Positions 23,501 to 35,940 of a stretch of 64,000 nt of DNA are shown piece after piece. Below the pieces are notes generated by a model that saw only the letters and a list, made by a program, of their open reading frames with translations, searched no databases and was not told the DNA's origin. Within the stretch, counting starts at the first letter, position 1. Each line of letters begins with the position of its first letter. The translations under genes were made by a program, and so were the position numbers. The DNA is from Datisca glomerata (lineage: Eukaryota > Streptophyta > Magnoliopsida > Cucurbitales > Datiscaceae): contig QANY01007421.1 in assembly GCA_003255025.1 (NCBI GenBank), positions 496,001 to 560,000 of the forward strand, written 5' to 3'.

Positions 23501-23903
23501 GTTAAAGACTCATATAACAAATAACGGGCAACTAAAACGTGTAGAGGAGATAGAAAAATAATGGAGGAGCCCTTGAGTCTAATTTAGTTATGGTTTCGAC
23601 TTTGATTTTAAAAGTATATTTTTTCCCATAATTTCATGTATGCTTCAACCATTACGAGCAATTGTGGTTCGTGGGAGATTCTTAGCTGTATTCAAAGCTC
23701 CTGGATGATCGTTGTATCTTGGGAGTGGAACGTCGAATAACTTAGTGCATTGAGGACGTATTTTCTCTTACGACAGCGCCATGCGTGACTCGATCTAAAT
23801 TTACAGGTTTTTCTAAACCTTACTTTATTTATTGTTAATTATGTTTGTTCATTGCTGTTTGATTTATGTATTTAGCAGTAGATTCCTTCATTTCTTTCTA
23901 ACA
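23501..23903. repeat. LTR-like repeat, right copy
   Basis: Same 403-bp sequence as 5920-6322 in the same orientation, ending TTTCTAACA. See the left copy for reasoning and doubts. Confidence 0.55.
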
Positions 23904-24360
23904 CCTCGCATCCCCAATCCCGACAAATTTCATCGAGTAAAAGAAACTCCACCTTTTGCAAGGCAACTTAAGACCGATTTCTCGTTCAACAACCATCGGA
24001 AGACAAAAATGTTTCTAACCTACTTACAAAACAAAAAAAACCAACAAGAATTTTCCTGGAAAACTTCTTAATCAATCCCGATCACGAAGACGCATCGATA
24101 TCAAATAGAAAATTAACTCATTTAGACCTGAAAAGCAATGAAATCAAAACTTTTTTCTTTTAATAAAATGTATGATCTTTTTAATAAAATGTATGATCGT
24201 TTTCGTAATTTTTTTCTTTAGAAAACTTCAAGTTTGGATCTCCCTTCTTTTATTTATATACTTTTTTTAAATTGATACTATTTAACAAGTTTTTCATTGT
24301 AAATTCATTTTTGTACACACTTTTTGGAAAATATCACTTTCTTCTTCTTTTCTTCGTTTT
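23904..24360. other. AT-rich noncoding stretch upstream of the rpl33 copy
   Basis: No gene seen. A 20-bp unit CTTTTTAATAAAATGTATGA occurs twice in tandem near 24176-24215. Part of it may be plastid psaJ-rpl33 spacer; psaJ itself was not found. Confidence 0.4.
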
Positions 24361-24409
24361 GGATCTGAAAATGGAAGAGTTGCGTGAATCAAAAATTCAA
24401 ATGAGGTTC

Positions 24410-24610
24410 ATGGCCAAGGGTAAAGATGCCCGAGTAACGGTTATTTTGGAATGTACTAGTTGTGTCCAAAACGGTGTTAATAAAGAATCAATGGAGATTT
24501 TCATATATATTACTCAAAAGAATCGACACAATACACCTAGTCGATTGGAATTGAGAAAATTATGTCCCTGTTGTTACAAACATACGATTCATGGGGAGAT
24601 AAAGAAATAG
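24410..24610 (+). pseudogene. rpl33: Plastid rpl33 copy in the nuclear genome (NUPT), frame still open
   Basis: The ATG at 24410 opens 66 codons plus stop, exactly the length of chloroplast ribosomal protein L33, a small zinc-ribbon-like protein of the 50S plastid subunit. Recognisable blocks are [36 protein letters not shown] and [12 protein letters not shown]. The upstream bases (GTGAATCAAAAATTCAAATGAGGTTC) also look like plastid leader. Changes from the usual sequence, such as EIFIY for the normal GISRY-type segment and Tyr to Cys in CPYC, suggest relaxed constraint. No transit peptide precedes it: the open frame extends upstream to 24272 but with a hydrophobic, unconserved stretch. Neighbouring psaJ and rps18 were not found, so the transferred piece is short. 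Confidence 0.85.
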
Positions 24611-24832
24611 ATTCAACTGATCATTTGTGTGTCACTCTTCCAAGGAAGATGACAAATGACATATATTAGACATATTTTTTATTTAAATATAAACAAACAA
24701 AATCATATTTCGTAATTCTAAATCAGTTTTGATCCGATCGAAATAGGATTTTTGATTTTTTTAAATTATAAATAATCTTGTAAATTAAATTAAATTTAAC
24801 AATTTTNTCAACATTTAATCATCCCAGTTTTA

Positions 24833-25344
24833 TCTCTCTCCATTAAAACTTTATCTCTCTCTATTTATATCATTAAATATCTTCTCTCTCCCCTAAAATA
24901 TCTCTCTCCCCCCATCTCTTAATTATATGCAAATAGAAACGTAAGTATTCATAAGATAAGTCTTGATTATTTTTAGCCCAACAATAGTTTATTTCTTCGA
25001 AACCTATAAAATTTATGTAATACTTATCTTATCACAACATGAAAATTCATACAATTAATTGAAATTAATATTTTTGAATAAAATAAATTATCTTTTAATA
25101 TGATAGAATCTGAAAAATTGATGAATGTTCATTTCCATATATTTTCAAATAGCAATGTTGTATAGTATAGTTTCAACAATACTATAAACAAGCTAATGTA
25201 TTGATTATTACTATTATTTTACTTTAATTTAGATGTAGAATTATTTTTAAAGATAGTGTATTTATTTCAACATTAATATTAAGTTTAAATTATACGTGTA
25301 TTTTAAATTACTTAACTCGTGCAAAGCATGTATTTTTCATCTAG
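24833..25344 (+). mobile_element. Candidate non-autonomous Helitron
   Basis: The 5' end TCTCTCTCCATT follows an A. Near the 3' end a small hairpin, CGTGC AAA GCATG (25318-25330), precedes the terminal CTAG (25341-25344), which is followed by T. A TC start, a hairpin about 10 bp before a CTRR end, and insertion between A and T fit plant Helitrons. No Rep/helicase is present, and there is no target duplication, as expected. Other TC positions nearby could be the true 5' end. Confidence 0.5.
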
Positions 25345-28051
25345 TGTATATAGAGAGGGGGGGAGATTTTAGGAAAAATTTCAAAAAAGTATAGCATTAA
25401 ATGATACCTTTAATTGGTTTCTTTCTGACTTATGGGAGTTTTCAATTTTTTTTAAATTGTTTTAAATAATAGTAAATGGGTATAACAGGAAGTATGAATT
25501 TTTGGTTAGTGGGCCCATAAAACTTGGTTATGTTTTATGATTATGAAACTAGTTGTCTAATTTCGTATTAAATTTTAAAATGGTTGTTAGTTCTATATAA
25601 AGCCCTTTATTTTTTGGAGCTAGTTTGAATATCGGGATTTTTAGGGGTATACACCATTTTAGAATCTTATTTCACAAAATAACCAATCATTTTTATTTTC
25701 AGCATTTTAGCCAATAAGGTAAAAAGTCAACAAAAAAGCTATAGAGTTTAACAATTATAACACTAGATATATAGAATATTAAAACAATATTTGCCTAATT
25801 ATTGAATATAATAAATGAATATAATTAGGTAATTATTTTATAAATAAGATGGAGTATTAAATATGAAAAAGAATCGTAACTGAATTGATATTTGATAAAT
25901 TTAAAAAAAAGTGTTTAGATATGCTTATCAAAGTCAAACGAGATATCTAAAAATATGTAGATTCGCTTATTTAAATTTATGTAGATTTACTTAGATTCGA
26001 ATTTACTTAAAAATTTACTTAACTCGAAAACATGCTTATTAATAAAAAACTGCTTATTTATCAAAATACACTCACCCATTACCCCAATATTTAACTAATT
26101 TTTTACCAACTATTTAATGAAACAAAAGAGCTTTTGTTTATCTAGGGAATCAACATCTACATGAAAGCGAGAGATGTTATTTACCCTACGCATAATTTAC
26201 TTTTAAACTCTAGTTTTACCCTAATATTAAACTATTTTTTTATCAACTACTTAGTGAAAAGAAAAAAGTTTTACCATCATTTACTAGTGAATCAACAATT
26301 ACCAGCGTTTACCTTGAGAAGCAACAAGTACCATCATTTAAGAGAGAGAGAGGTTTATAAATAAAATGGACCAATATATTCGTAATATATGTTATAACCG
26401 AATTGTATTTGAAATGTTTTAAGAAATTGTGTATATTTACTTACCTAAAACATAGAAGTTTATAATGATTTAAATTTTACTGGGCACTTTAATCAGACGA
26501 AAAAAATTTAACGGGACACTTTAATAAAAAAAGAAATCAACAAAATCGGTAGAGGATATTCCACTTTAAATTCCCTCTAAAAATTTATTTATCTAACCAA
26601 CCACTCCACATTAAAAAAATTATAATACAAATGAACTCATTATTTTTTCCACTTTCTAAGGCAAGATGGTTACTTTGAGTACAACATCCATTTTTTAATA
26701 ATTTAAAAAAATTCTACTTTGAGATTTGCTTATTCAAATTATTATTTACTCTTACTTTATATTTAATTATTTTATTAGCAAATATATATTTGCTTAAAAA
26801 TCAAAACTAATTCCTTCTAACAATAAGGGATTGATCAATCTTTTAAAAAAATCATTTAATGAAAATTATATATGTAAATATATGAGAAAATATTTAGAGA
26901 TAATTATTTTCATAATAAATTATATAAGTACTTATAGAAATAAAATAGACAAATAAAAATAAAAATTAGATATAAATAACTAAATACTTTAATTAATATT
27001 ATTCATATTTTATCATATGATACATCTCATGTATATAATAGCATCTTATGGATTTTGTATAGTAAATAAAATTGTTAACTAATTTTTTTTGTCAAAAAAA
27101 CTAATAATTTTTGTTATTGTTATTAGTATTAATCATTTTTTTAATAAATGTCACGTACATATTTTTTTATTTAGCAGTTTTATGATGTTATTAGTCTAAT
27201 TAAATTTATTTTGGATGATTTATTTACTCATAAACAAATATATTAATTATTTAGAAAATGGTGTAATGAGAATAGAAAATTATAGTCAAACTAACTTGTT
27301 AACTAACTTAATTAAGTTTAAAAATGACTAAAAAACTAAAACACCCTACTAAAATGATAAATGCTATAATTTTTCTCTCTTTTTCCCTGTTTTAAGTGTG
27401 CCCCGGCCCACACCCACTTAGTTTTCTAAACGGTTAAGTGAGGGCATTATAGAAAATGTACACCCAATTTAACAGGGTCAATATGCTCTATCCAGGATTT
27501 GAGTTTATTTGCCCATAGACCTTTTTTAGAAATGGAGGTATTTGTCAGTTTTCAAACTAAACAGATATTCGAGTTATTTAAATAAATTACAGGAGATATT
27601 GAAGTAATTTTTCTAAAAAATTTAAGATATTGTTAGAGCTCGAATCCTCGTTACCATATGGTGTCCAGCCTATAAATGCAACTTCAATTTATACACGCAA
27701 AAGCTCTCAACTTATTCAAAGCATGTCGTTGATCTCTTCATCAAATTAACTGAGCTGAAAACCTAGACATAGTAAACTAAAAATGTTTGTTATCAACTTA
27801 GAAAGGTATGAACTTAGTTATAGTTTAGACTTACAAATTAATATGTGTTAGGATTTTCATTTTTAATATAATGAATTATACAAAACACTCTCGAGGTCGT
27901 ACAGTAAAATCATATCTCACGAGTTTAGATATAAAAAAATGAGGGACTTTCAAGTTTCATCAATAATAGTCACGTGGACTAAAAACCTAAAAAGTGTTGG
28001 AAAATATATTTGCTAGAAACTGAAATGACGTCTAACCTAATAGCATCCATT
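25345..28051. other. AT-rich intergenic region with a tandem duplication
   Basis: No gene is recognised. A diverged duplication is seen at 26081-26156 and 26218-26297 (ACCCCAATATTTAACTA... to ...GAATCAACA), with a period of about 137 bp. The open frame 26161-26364 is the repeat read through. Confidence 0.5.
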
Positions 28052-28239
28052 CACTACAAGAGATATGACATTTTATAAGAATAAAATACAAGAGTTTTAG
28101 TCTTCTCTTGTTAAAAATAAGAAACAGCAAGATTTTAAATGAATCTTGTAAAAAATCCTGTTATAATGTAAAAAAAGAGCGGGACTGAAAATTACATTTT
28201 AACAAAAGAAAACGTGGGATTGAAAATTAGAATCGGGAT

Positions 28240-28600
28240 TGAAATTTCACCTTCTCTCTCGATACCCTCACAAATCATATTCATTCTCTCTCGTGGCTTT
28301 TCCCTCCCAGTCTCATGTCTCAACATACAACAAACTCACAACCTAGGGCTAGGTCGAAGAAGAGAGAGTAGATCCGCGTTGATTAGCTTCTCTATCTCTA
28401 TTAGCGTCTCTCTCTGTCTCTCATCTTCATGGTTCCCTGTCATTCCTTCTCAAAGGTTTTCAGTTTGCTTTGATCTCTCTTGTATGACCATAAGCTCTGT
28501 TTGCTTCTTCTCTCTCTTGCGACCATCGTGCATCTCGTTCGACTTCCTTCTTCAAAACAATGACGGGGTAGGCAGAAGAGCATCTCTTTCGATCTATTAA
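28240..28600 (+). other. CT-rich leader-like segment inside the CACTA element
   Basis: Rich in TCTCTCT runs, resembling a plant 5' UTR. An open frame of 128 codons (28214-28600) is composed of Ser/Leu/Phe from these runs and matches nothing I know. It may be the captured gene's promoter-proximal region or an unrelated capture. Confidence 0.35.
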
Positions 28601-31467
28601 GTCAACATTTTCATCTTGATGATGAGTTAGATCTACGTACGTTGATTCATCGAGAGTGTATTCTTGAGATGAGTTTTACATTTTTCTTAACCTCTTGAGT
28701 TTTAGATGAGATTTGAGACAGATTCAAGTTCTGAACAAAGGATCCTTGTTGATTTAGGTTAGGGGGGTTCCATGAATTTTAGTTGCATTTGGAAGGGTCT
28801 AGAGACTCATGATAGAATCTGGGTTCCCAATGATCTAGGAATTTGATTTCGAGCGACTAATTCATGACTCGCTCGGTGCCTCCACGAACAGGGAAGAGCG
28901 AGCAATGGCGATCGAAGCTTTTTCATTGGTAAATTGGAATCAGGTTTGAACCTGGAAATTAAAGTATTTAATCATCCTTTTCTTTGGCAAGTTGAAGCTT
29001 TTTCATTGGTAAATTGGAATCAAAATATGTTTGATTTGCATTTTTCTGAAGAAAGTTATTAGTTCACAGTTTATTCAATCTCCCCCCACCCCCAAAGAAA
29101 AATAAAAGAAAAGAAAAAAAATAAAAACTCATATCAATGATTGAAATTTTGTCACTAATGTATGCTACAGCCAATGTTCTTTTGCTGACATGGTACTTGT
29201 GTTTCTTTTTTCTCGTTTATCCTTACCCTTTAGATTGATTAGTGATTATTTGTACATTTTTACGCATTATAGTTGGATTGTTTTGGTCTGGGATTTTTGC
29301 TGCGTTTTCTCTACAGGAGATGATTTTGGAGAAGTATGAACTTCTTAATTTTCCTGTTATAATTAAAAGTGTTATGAAATTGTCAGATATTGTAATGACA
29401 ATTTGCTGGGGACTGTTCTAAGAGTTTTTTTAATTTAATTCATTTCCTTTTCTTTTAGTCTTAGACTCCTACACAAGCTTCTGACTAGAATGTAGTCTTC
29501 AAGGATCCAATTTTACCCTTCATGGTCAACATTGGAAGGGTAAGCCACTCATATCTGCACACCTTCTTCGACAATTAACATTGTGTTGGCATATGATGAT
29601 TTTCTACTTGATAGACCGATGCTAAAGATGACCCATCAAAGTATTATTTTTGGAGATGGTGTATGGTCAATTATAAAGAGGGTGCAAATTTCTGTAGAAA
29701 ATTATAAGTTCTCTGTAATTGCTGGCATATGCATTTTCTTTGTTATCTTAGTTCTTGATGCAAAGCTTTTTTCATAGAATATGTGGGAAATTGTTTATTG
29801 TTTTTAGTTTATGTTCAAGTGGGGGCTCTCTCACACATTGCTCTTTATCTCTCTCTGCGATAGTGAGTGCTCTTTTTTCTACACTGCAAAAGTGTTGATA
29901 ATGTTTGCTTTCATCAGCTGATTTAGGGGGCAAGTATGGAGGACGATGAAAGTTAGTTGGATCCAAAACTGACAAGGTGAACTTGGTAAGTTGATTAATT
30001 GATTTTACAGTTCAATATTTGCTTTCAAGCTTATTGGAATAGTAAATGAAAATCAATGTTTTTTCAAGGTGATAGTTGTCTTGTTAATTTTGATTTATTA
30101 ATGGCCTTAAAATAGGAGCTTTGTACATTCTTTTTCTGACTTTATATATTTTCCTCTAACTTATAATATTAATACAGCACAAGCAACTTTTCACAAACAA
30201 ATCAGGTTAAAACACTGAACTCTGATCGCAATTTTTCCTTTTTCATGAGAAAACTCTAAACTAATTTCTTACATGTATGGAACAAAAACCTTGCAAGAAC
30301 CTTATGTAGTTAGTAATTGATGTTTATGATCCCATATTATCTTCTACCTCCGTTTAAGAATGTGTTACTCTACTTAAAGGTCTTACTCTTAAGGGGACTA
30401 GAGTAACAAAGATAGCAGAGCACCTTTTCAAAATTAGAAGATTAGATAGATGATTAAAATGTGTTTATGAGCTTCTGAATTTGACACCTTATGCACAAAT
30501 CTATAGAATTAGAAAAATCAATTCCTAGTGACCACTAGTAATTTTTTTTTTGCACAAAATATGCTTGGAACCTTGTAATTTTTGTTTGTAGTCAAGACTT
30601 TACAATGCCTGAATGGGGAATAAATTGAATGTTGCTGATTCTGCAACCAAATTGTCTCTTTGGGATGAGTTGTTCGTATATGAGTTTTTATTCTGAAGAT
30701 CACAAGTGAATCGAAGGAACCCTTACTTTTTTAAGTTTAGCTCTCTTGATCTTTCTCATAAAACTAGTACTATTTTATTCATTTTCTCTTAAATTCTGAG
30801 AGAATTTATTTGGTGTATACTAGGATTGTCATTTAAGATGCCAACTGATGGAGAATTAAACAGGTAAGATAATGGAAATAAGATGCAGATACCAAAAAGA
30901 TAATGGAGTGGGGCTCCTTTTTCTATTATTGATTGCCAAGACACCTTGCAATATTAGCTCTTTACCCATTCTTATATGGTGAGAAGTTTGCCCTAATAGC
31001 TCTTTAAAAGGCATTGGAGTTTTATAGGTTAAAATGCTAAAACAATATAAATTATCTTATGCATTGAGTGACAAACAAGGATTCCTTGAATATTGTAGTG
31101 GGTAGTTCTTTCAAGGAAATAAACCATCACGATAACGTAAATGTCAAACTTGATAAACCTGTAGCGCTAAGTTTCATGTAAAACGATGAGAGGGAGGTAA
31201 GTAGTTGGGAACCTTGTTGGATGGTTTATGCACTTGTAATTGTGTGGGCGCGCACACACACTTGTTAATGTGCTCGCAAGGTTTTGAAATCTTATTTTTC
31301 TGATTCTATTATGATGCATAGATCTTTCTGGTGGTAGTGTATTTAAAGTTTTTGTTGTATGATAGTTGCATTACTTTCCCTTCTTAAAAGCATAGCTTTA
31401 GAAGCGGATGCTGAGTAAAAGACAGTTTAATTATCTCTTTTCGTGATTTCATCTATTTATCATGTAG

Positions 31468-31566
31468 GCTGCAGTACTAGCAATGGATGAGTCGGTATTA
31501 GATGTTGATCAAGTGGTAAATCTTATTAATTTTTGTCCTACCAAGGAGGAGATTGAGCTTCTCAAG
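31468..31566 (+). pseudogene. Captured formin FH2 exon
   Basis: A 99-bp exon, preceded by TGTAG and followed by GTGAAG, with no stop in its 33 codons. It encodes AAVLAMDESVLDVDQV then VNLINFCPTKEEIELLK, a strongly conserved piece of the plant formin FH2 domain, which nucleates and processively caps actin filaments. The exon borders coincide with those expected in plant formin genes. Only this exon and a damaged piece of the next (32153-32186) are recognisable, so it cannot encode a formin. Confidence 0.88.
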
Positions 31567-32152
31567 GTGAAGTATCAACATTTTAGGATTATGTTTATAC
31601 AGTTTTCAGCAGTAATATTTATCCTATTTCATATTGGAACTACGATGGAGCTCTAATACTGAATCTTAAATTTGAGTAGACTCAGAAACAAACAATTTTA
31701 TTAACTTACCATATAACTTATGAAACACATTACAAACTCTTGTTCACACCAACATTGCAAATCAAATAAAATATCCGCCCCGAAATAAACATTTAAAGTA
31801 TTTTACTTGCATGATTCAGTTAGATTGAATAACAAGTTTTGTTTATATGGACACACATTCTAGCACTTGATAATTTATAAGTCTATGATAATCTATTATT
31901 CACATTGAAAATCACTACTTCTGGTTACTCTATAATATGTTACTTTTGAAATGGATTGTTGGTATTTGTATTTGTTAACTCTGTTTCATGTTGAAGACAA
32001 AGATTAAGTTCATTCTTCCGAATAGTCCATTATATAATCTTTGTTGGATTTGACACTATGGAGTTTTTGTTGTTATTTTGTATAGATTAGTGAAATCGCA
32101 TGTTTGATTCTTTCTATTATATCTCTCTTGAGCATATTTATATTAAATGTCT

Positions 32153-32186
32153 CAGTACTTTTTCGGAGTTGATGAAAATGTCGCGG
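32153..32186 (+). pseudogene. Fragment of the following formin FH2 exon, frameshifted
   Basis: After an AG acceptor the sequence reads QYF, then, with one extra base, ELMKMSR, matching the FH2 segment Q-Y-F-L-E-L-M-K that follows the exon at 31468 in formins. The frame is lost beyond this. Its position about 590 bp downstream fits an intron between them. Confidence 0.65.
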
Positions 32187-33050
32187 CATGCACATGTGCC
32201 TGTAAATTACGCTCATGCAGAGCCTGTACATGATCAGGTACACTTTGATATTCTAATTCCATTTTTATGTTGAAAAGGAAACCTTTTATGAGCTTGCATA
32301 AAAAGGAAACTTTTTATTTTTTTCGCAAAGTATAAAATGGTGATGTGAGTAATGTGAAATTATCTTAAAGTTACCATTTTATTCTTTAAAATGCAGGACC
32401 TACAATCTCTTGAAAGTTTTCAACATGAATTAAATTTTGAAGAGTTAAACAGTTAAAATTTGAAATTATTTTGATGTTTTTTATTTTTCAAAACGAATGT
32501 TGTATTAGCAGACAACGTACTAATACTTGTAGACAATACTTATGGATGATACTTTTGAAAAATATTTTGTGAAAATGAAATGATATTTGAATGTCTTTTA
32601 GTCTAGTAATGAATTAATTTTGAATGTTTAAATAGGTATGTAAACAGGTGCATATAAATTAATTACAAAAAAAAATATTTATAAAATTCTAGAAAAATCT
32701 CATTATAAGAGGCATAATTTATAACAAAAAACTATATCAATAAGATTCAAAAAACCTTATGGTATCTGATTTCATAAGATACAAAAATACTTGTGAATGT
32801 CAATTCACAAGTGTTAAAAACATATGTTGAATACATTCAATAGGAGTCCGAAAATTCTATTAAATAACATTCTACTGGAGTAGAAAAAACCCTGTAAAAA
32901 GTGAGATACCACAGTCTTCACAGGAGGTGTTGCGTCTCACGAAAAATGTGAACTTTTAATATGAGGGGTTGTCATAGGCGCCACATGATCCCTATGGATT
33001 ACTTTTTACGGGAATATTCGCTTATTCTAAAATGTCATTTTCTTGTAGTG

Positions 33051-34403
33051 ACTATAATTGTAGAAGCTGAAAATTAACTAATGAGATTTATCACGCGTCG
33101 TCTGATAAACACAAGAAAAAAAAGAGAGAATGTGAAGGTAATCACTGAATACTGAATGATGAATCCTTAACATAATACACTCCCAAACTCCAAAAAGTAA
33201 AAGTGCCCATTTTGAATTTTCTATCTTTTTGAAAGAGACAAGGCTTATCCTTATATATGTCCCCTAAGATCGTTTCTATGATCAAATAGAACGTTGGGTA
33301 AGGACTTGGGTTGCCTTATCATCATAGGAGGAATCCTTCTATCACCAAATAAACTCCTAATTGCATAAGAAATCGTCATAATGTGTTAGATGATGTAATG
33401 GGGCATGTGTGGCCATCGGTCACGGCAGGCCTTAGTTTGGCTAATGACGTCAAGACACTGGCATGACTAAGTCCGGCTAATGGCGTCAAGACACTGGCAT
33501 GACATTCAGCTTGTCGCTATTGGACACTACCATGTGATATTTAGCTTATCATATGGGCACACAGGCGTGTGTCATTCAACCTTTAATAGAAAAAGGGCCA
33601 CGTGGCGTGGGCGTTCACTAGCATGAGATTCAATATGCACTTTAGTCCATCTACAAGAATAACACACCACTTACCCACAAAAAGACGCCGATCAACTTGC
33701 CCGTTCAGGCCCCCAGTAATCGATGAAAACTTTGCAAATGGACCCACAACTCAACCGCATCGCAGTGCACAATGAGCTTCGAGGTCTAAACGGCGAGCTT
33801 TTTGTGCCTGAAATGAACGACTACTGGACGAGAGCTATGGCACTATGCGCGGGGAAGATCAAGAGTTGCACATAAATAGTAATTAAATAATGTAAATAGA
33901 TTATTTATAGTAATATACTACATACAATACAATGATCAAAATGCAATATAATAACATCTAACCTTATGAATTGAAAATACATGATGGATAAAAATGCTAT
34001 ATAATACCATCTAACCTTATGAATTCAAAATACATCATGTTAAATATACTATACTAATAAAGACAAACAGTAAATATACTATATGCATAGTACAGATATT
34101 CTAAACACATCATAAATATTGGTAATACACTATGTAAAAATATAATGCATACTGTAAATTTACTCTAAACAAAAATATATGTGGGTGTATGATATACATT
34201 TGAAAATCTAAAATGCGTGAATTTCATAATCAGTTGCCAACCAATTTAAAATATTGTCATATTTGTATTTATTTTAACTTTGTGCCATGATTCTTTTTTA
34301 AAAGGAATATTATAGTAGATGATCTTTTTATTAACTTATGCAAGAATAGCCCTCTATATATGTAAAAGTGATAATTTTTAAATTTAGAAAGTTTTTAGTT
34401 ATA
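33051..34403. other. Noncoding region with two small tandem arrays
   Basis: No gene. At about 33430-33590 a ~36-bp unit (GGCTAATGACGTCAAGACAC then TGGCATGAC) occurs twice clearly and about twice more in degenerate form. At about 33940-34045 a 53-bp unit (ATCTAACCTTATGAATT core) occurs twice. Confidence 0.55.
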
Positions 34404-34920
34404 GACTTACTATTTTACTCGGTCACTTGTTGTGTAATCATCGAGAGTAACTTTCCATCACTTTTATTTTTTATATGTTCGTTTATGATGTTTTCTCAAA
34501 TTCTACTGGAACTTGTTCAACTTGCTTCAAAAAAAATTGTTCAATCTACAATAAATTTGTAGAAATCATTAAAAATTCTTGTATATTCTTGGTTTAGTTT
34601 ACATGTTATTTTTCACAATCTGAAGTATATTAATATATTATCTACTTATTGCTATCAAATTATTTACTCATTTATAAAAATGCTCGTTCCAATTTATTTT
34701 TTATGCTCATTTACAAAAATGATTGATAGTTAAACCAAAGATTATGTCTATCTTTTGACCAACGTCCAACAAAAATAGAAAAATATGACACATTAGAATG
34801 TAGCGTAATAATGAGTAAGAATTTGTTAACAATAAACAAACTATATGTTTACCTATTGATGAGATATATGCAATTGAAAGAACAGTGAGTGTGGGGATCC
34901 CCATTTCATTTTTGTTTTTG
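34404..34920. repeat. Dispersed 0.5-kb repeat, left copy
   Basis: Aligns with 38997-39495 over about 510 bp in direct orientation, from CTTACTATTTTAC to a GTGGGGATC...TTTCATTTTT end, with many substitutions. No TG...CA ends or target duplication are seen. It could be an old LTR pair 4.6 kb apart or two copies of a noncoding repeat. Confidence 0.6.
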
Positions 34921-35940
34921 TATTTTAAAATGAAAATATTCAAGTGAAGTGGGAAAATGAAAGTATGATTCTATTGGGTATGATGTGTTTAAAAGGGAAT
35001 TATTTAAAATAAGTAGGAAAATAGTATAAACAAGCATAAGAAAACAAAATAAAAGTGATAGAAAGTAACTTTTGGTAGTTATAAAGTTAAATGGTAAAAT
35101 AGTGAATTTATAACTAATTTAAAATTTTTTAACTTAAAAATAATCATTTTTACATACTATTAAATTGATAAGTAAGTTTTACCTAAATATTCTATAATAG
35201 GAAGCCAAAAGCCCTTTTTAAAACTTGCGTGATAGTGTGATTGAAAATCATTTCTAATAATATGGGTTCATAAACCATATGGGCCATATGAGCATATCGG
35301 TCCAGACCCAGTGAACTCCCAGTAATACAGGTCTTCCATATCAATGATTTCTAAAATGGGAAAGCATAGTGGAGTGGAGTGATAGCATTGATCTTCTATT
35401 AAAGTAATGATCTCTTATTGCATACTATTGAAGTAATGATCATAAATAAGTGATGTTAAAAAAATCATATATAATTATAAAAAAAACATAAAAAAAATAC
35501 ACACTGAACGTGCCCCAAAATAAAAAAATCGCGTAGCCAAAAAATTTTGACGTCACTCATAAAAAACTGCTGCAGTTGTTAAAAGTTTATATAATATTAT
35601 ATAAATCTACCGTAAATATATTTTATTCATACAATAAATATTATATAAACTTTCTAAACAATGCACTTAATTTCGCTGGACGAGCGGGGGTCCATTTTTC
35701 TCCGCCAATTTTTTGTTTAGATTTAAGGGTGACTATTTTTTATTTTTCTTTTATCTTTCGCTATTTTTATTTTTTTCCTTAAAGTGGTCTAATCTTGATG
35801 TTCTCGCATAGAACAATCTAGGAGAATTTTGTATAAACAGGTTTTAGAGGACTGTTTTAAGAAATAGTAGTTTTCAATAGTTTTAGCTAAATAGCATATT
35901 TTCCAATCTGGCAATAATTTTAGCCTAAAATGATCATAAT
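34921..35940. other. AT-rich noncoding stretch
   Basis: No gene or recognisable element is seen on either strand. Confidence 0.4.

Larger units (their letters stand above)
28052..33050. mobile_element. Non-autonomous CACTA transposon carrying a captured formin fragment
   Basis: The left end CACTACAAGAGATATGACAT and the right end, read inward on minus as CACTACAAGAAAATGACATT, are inverted copies and share the following TTTA...AGAATAA. The flanking triplets are ATT (left) and ACT (right), an imperfect 3-bp target duplication. Inside are GT-AG bounded exon-like blocks and a CT-rich, 5'UTR-like region (28240-28600), but no TNPA/TNPD transposase. Host FH2 exons lie at 31468-31566 and 32153-32186. 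It would depend on an autonomous CACTA element elsewhere. Confidence 0.8.

Noticed and set aside
28214..28600. 128-codon open frame as a gene
   Set aside because: Composition is Ser/Leu/Phe from CT repeats; no domain or codon signal. Kept only as a leader-like segment.
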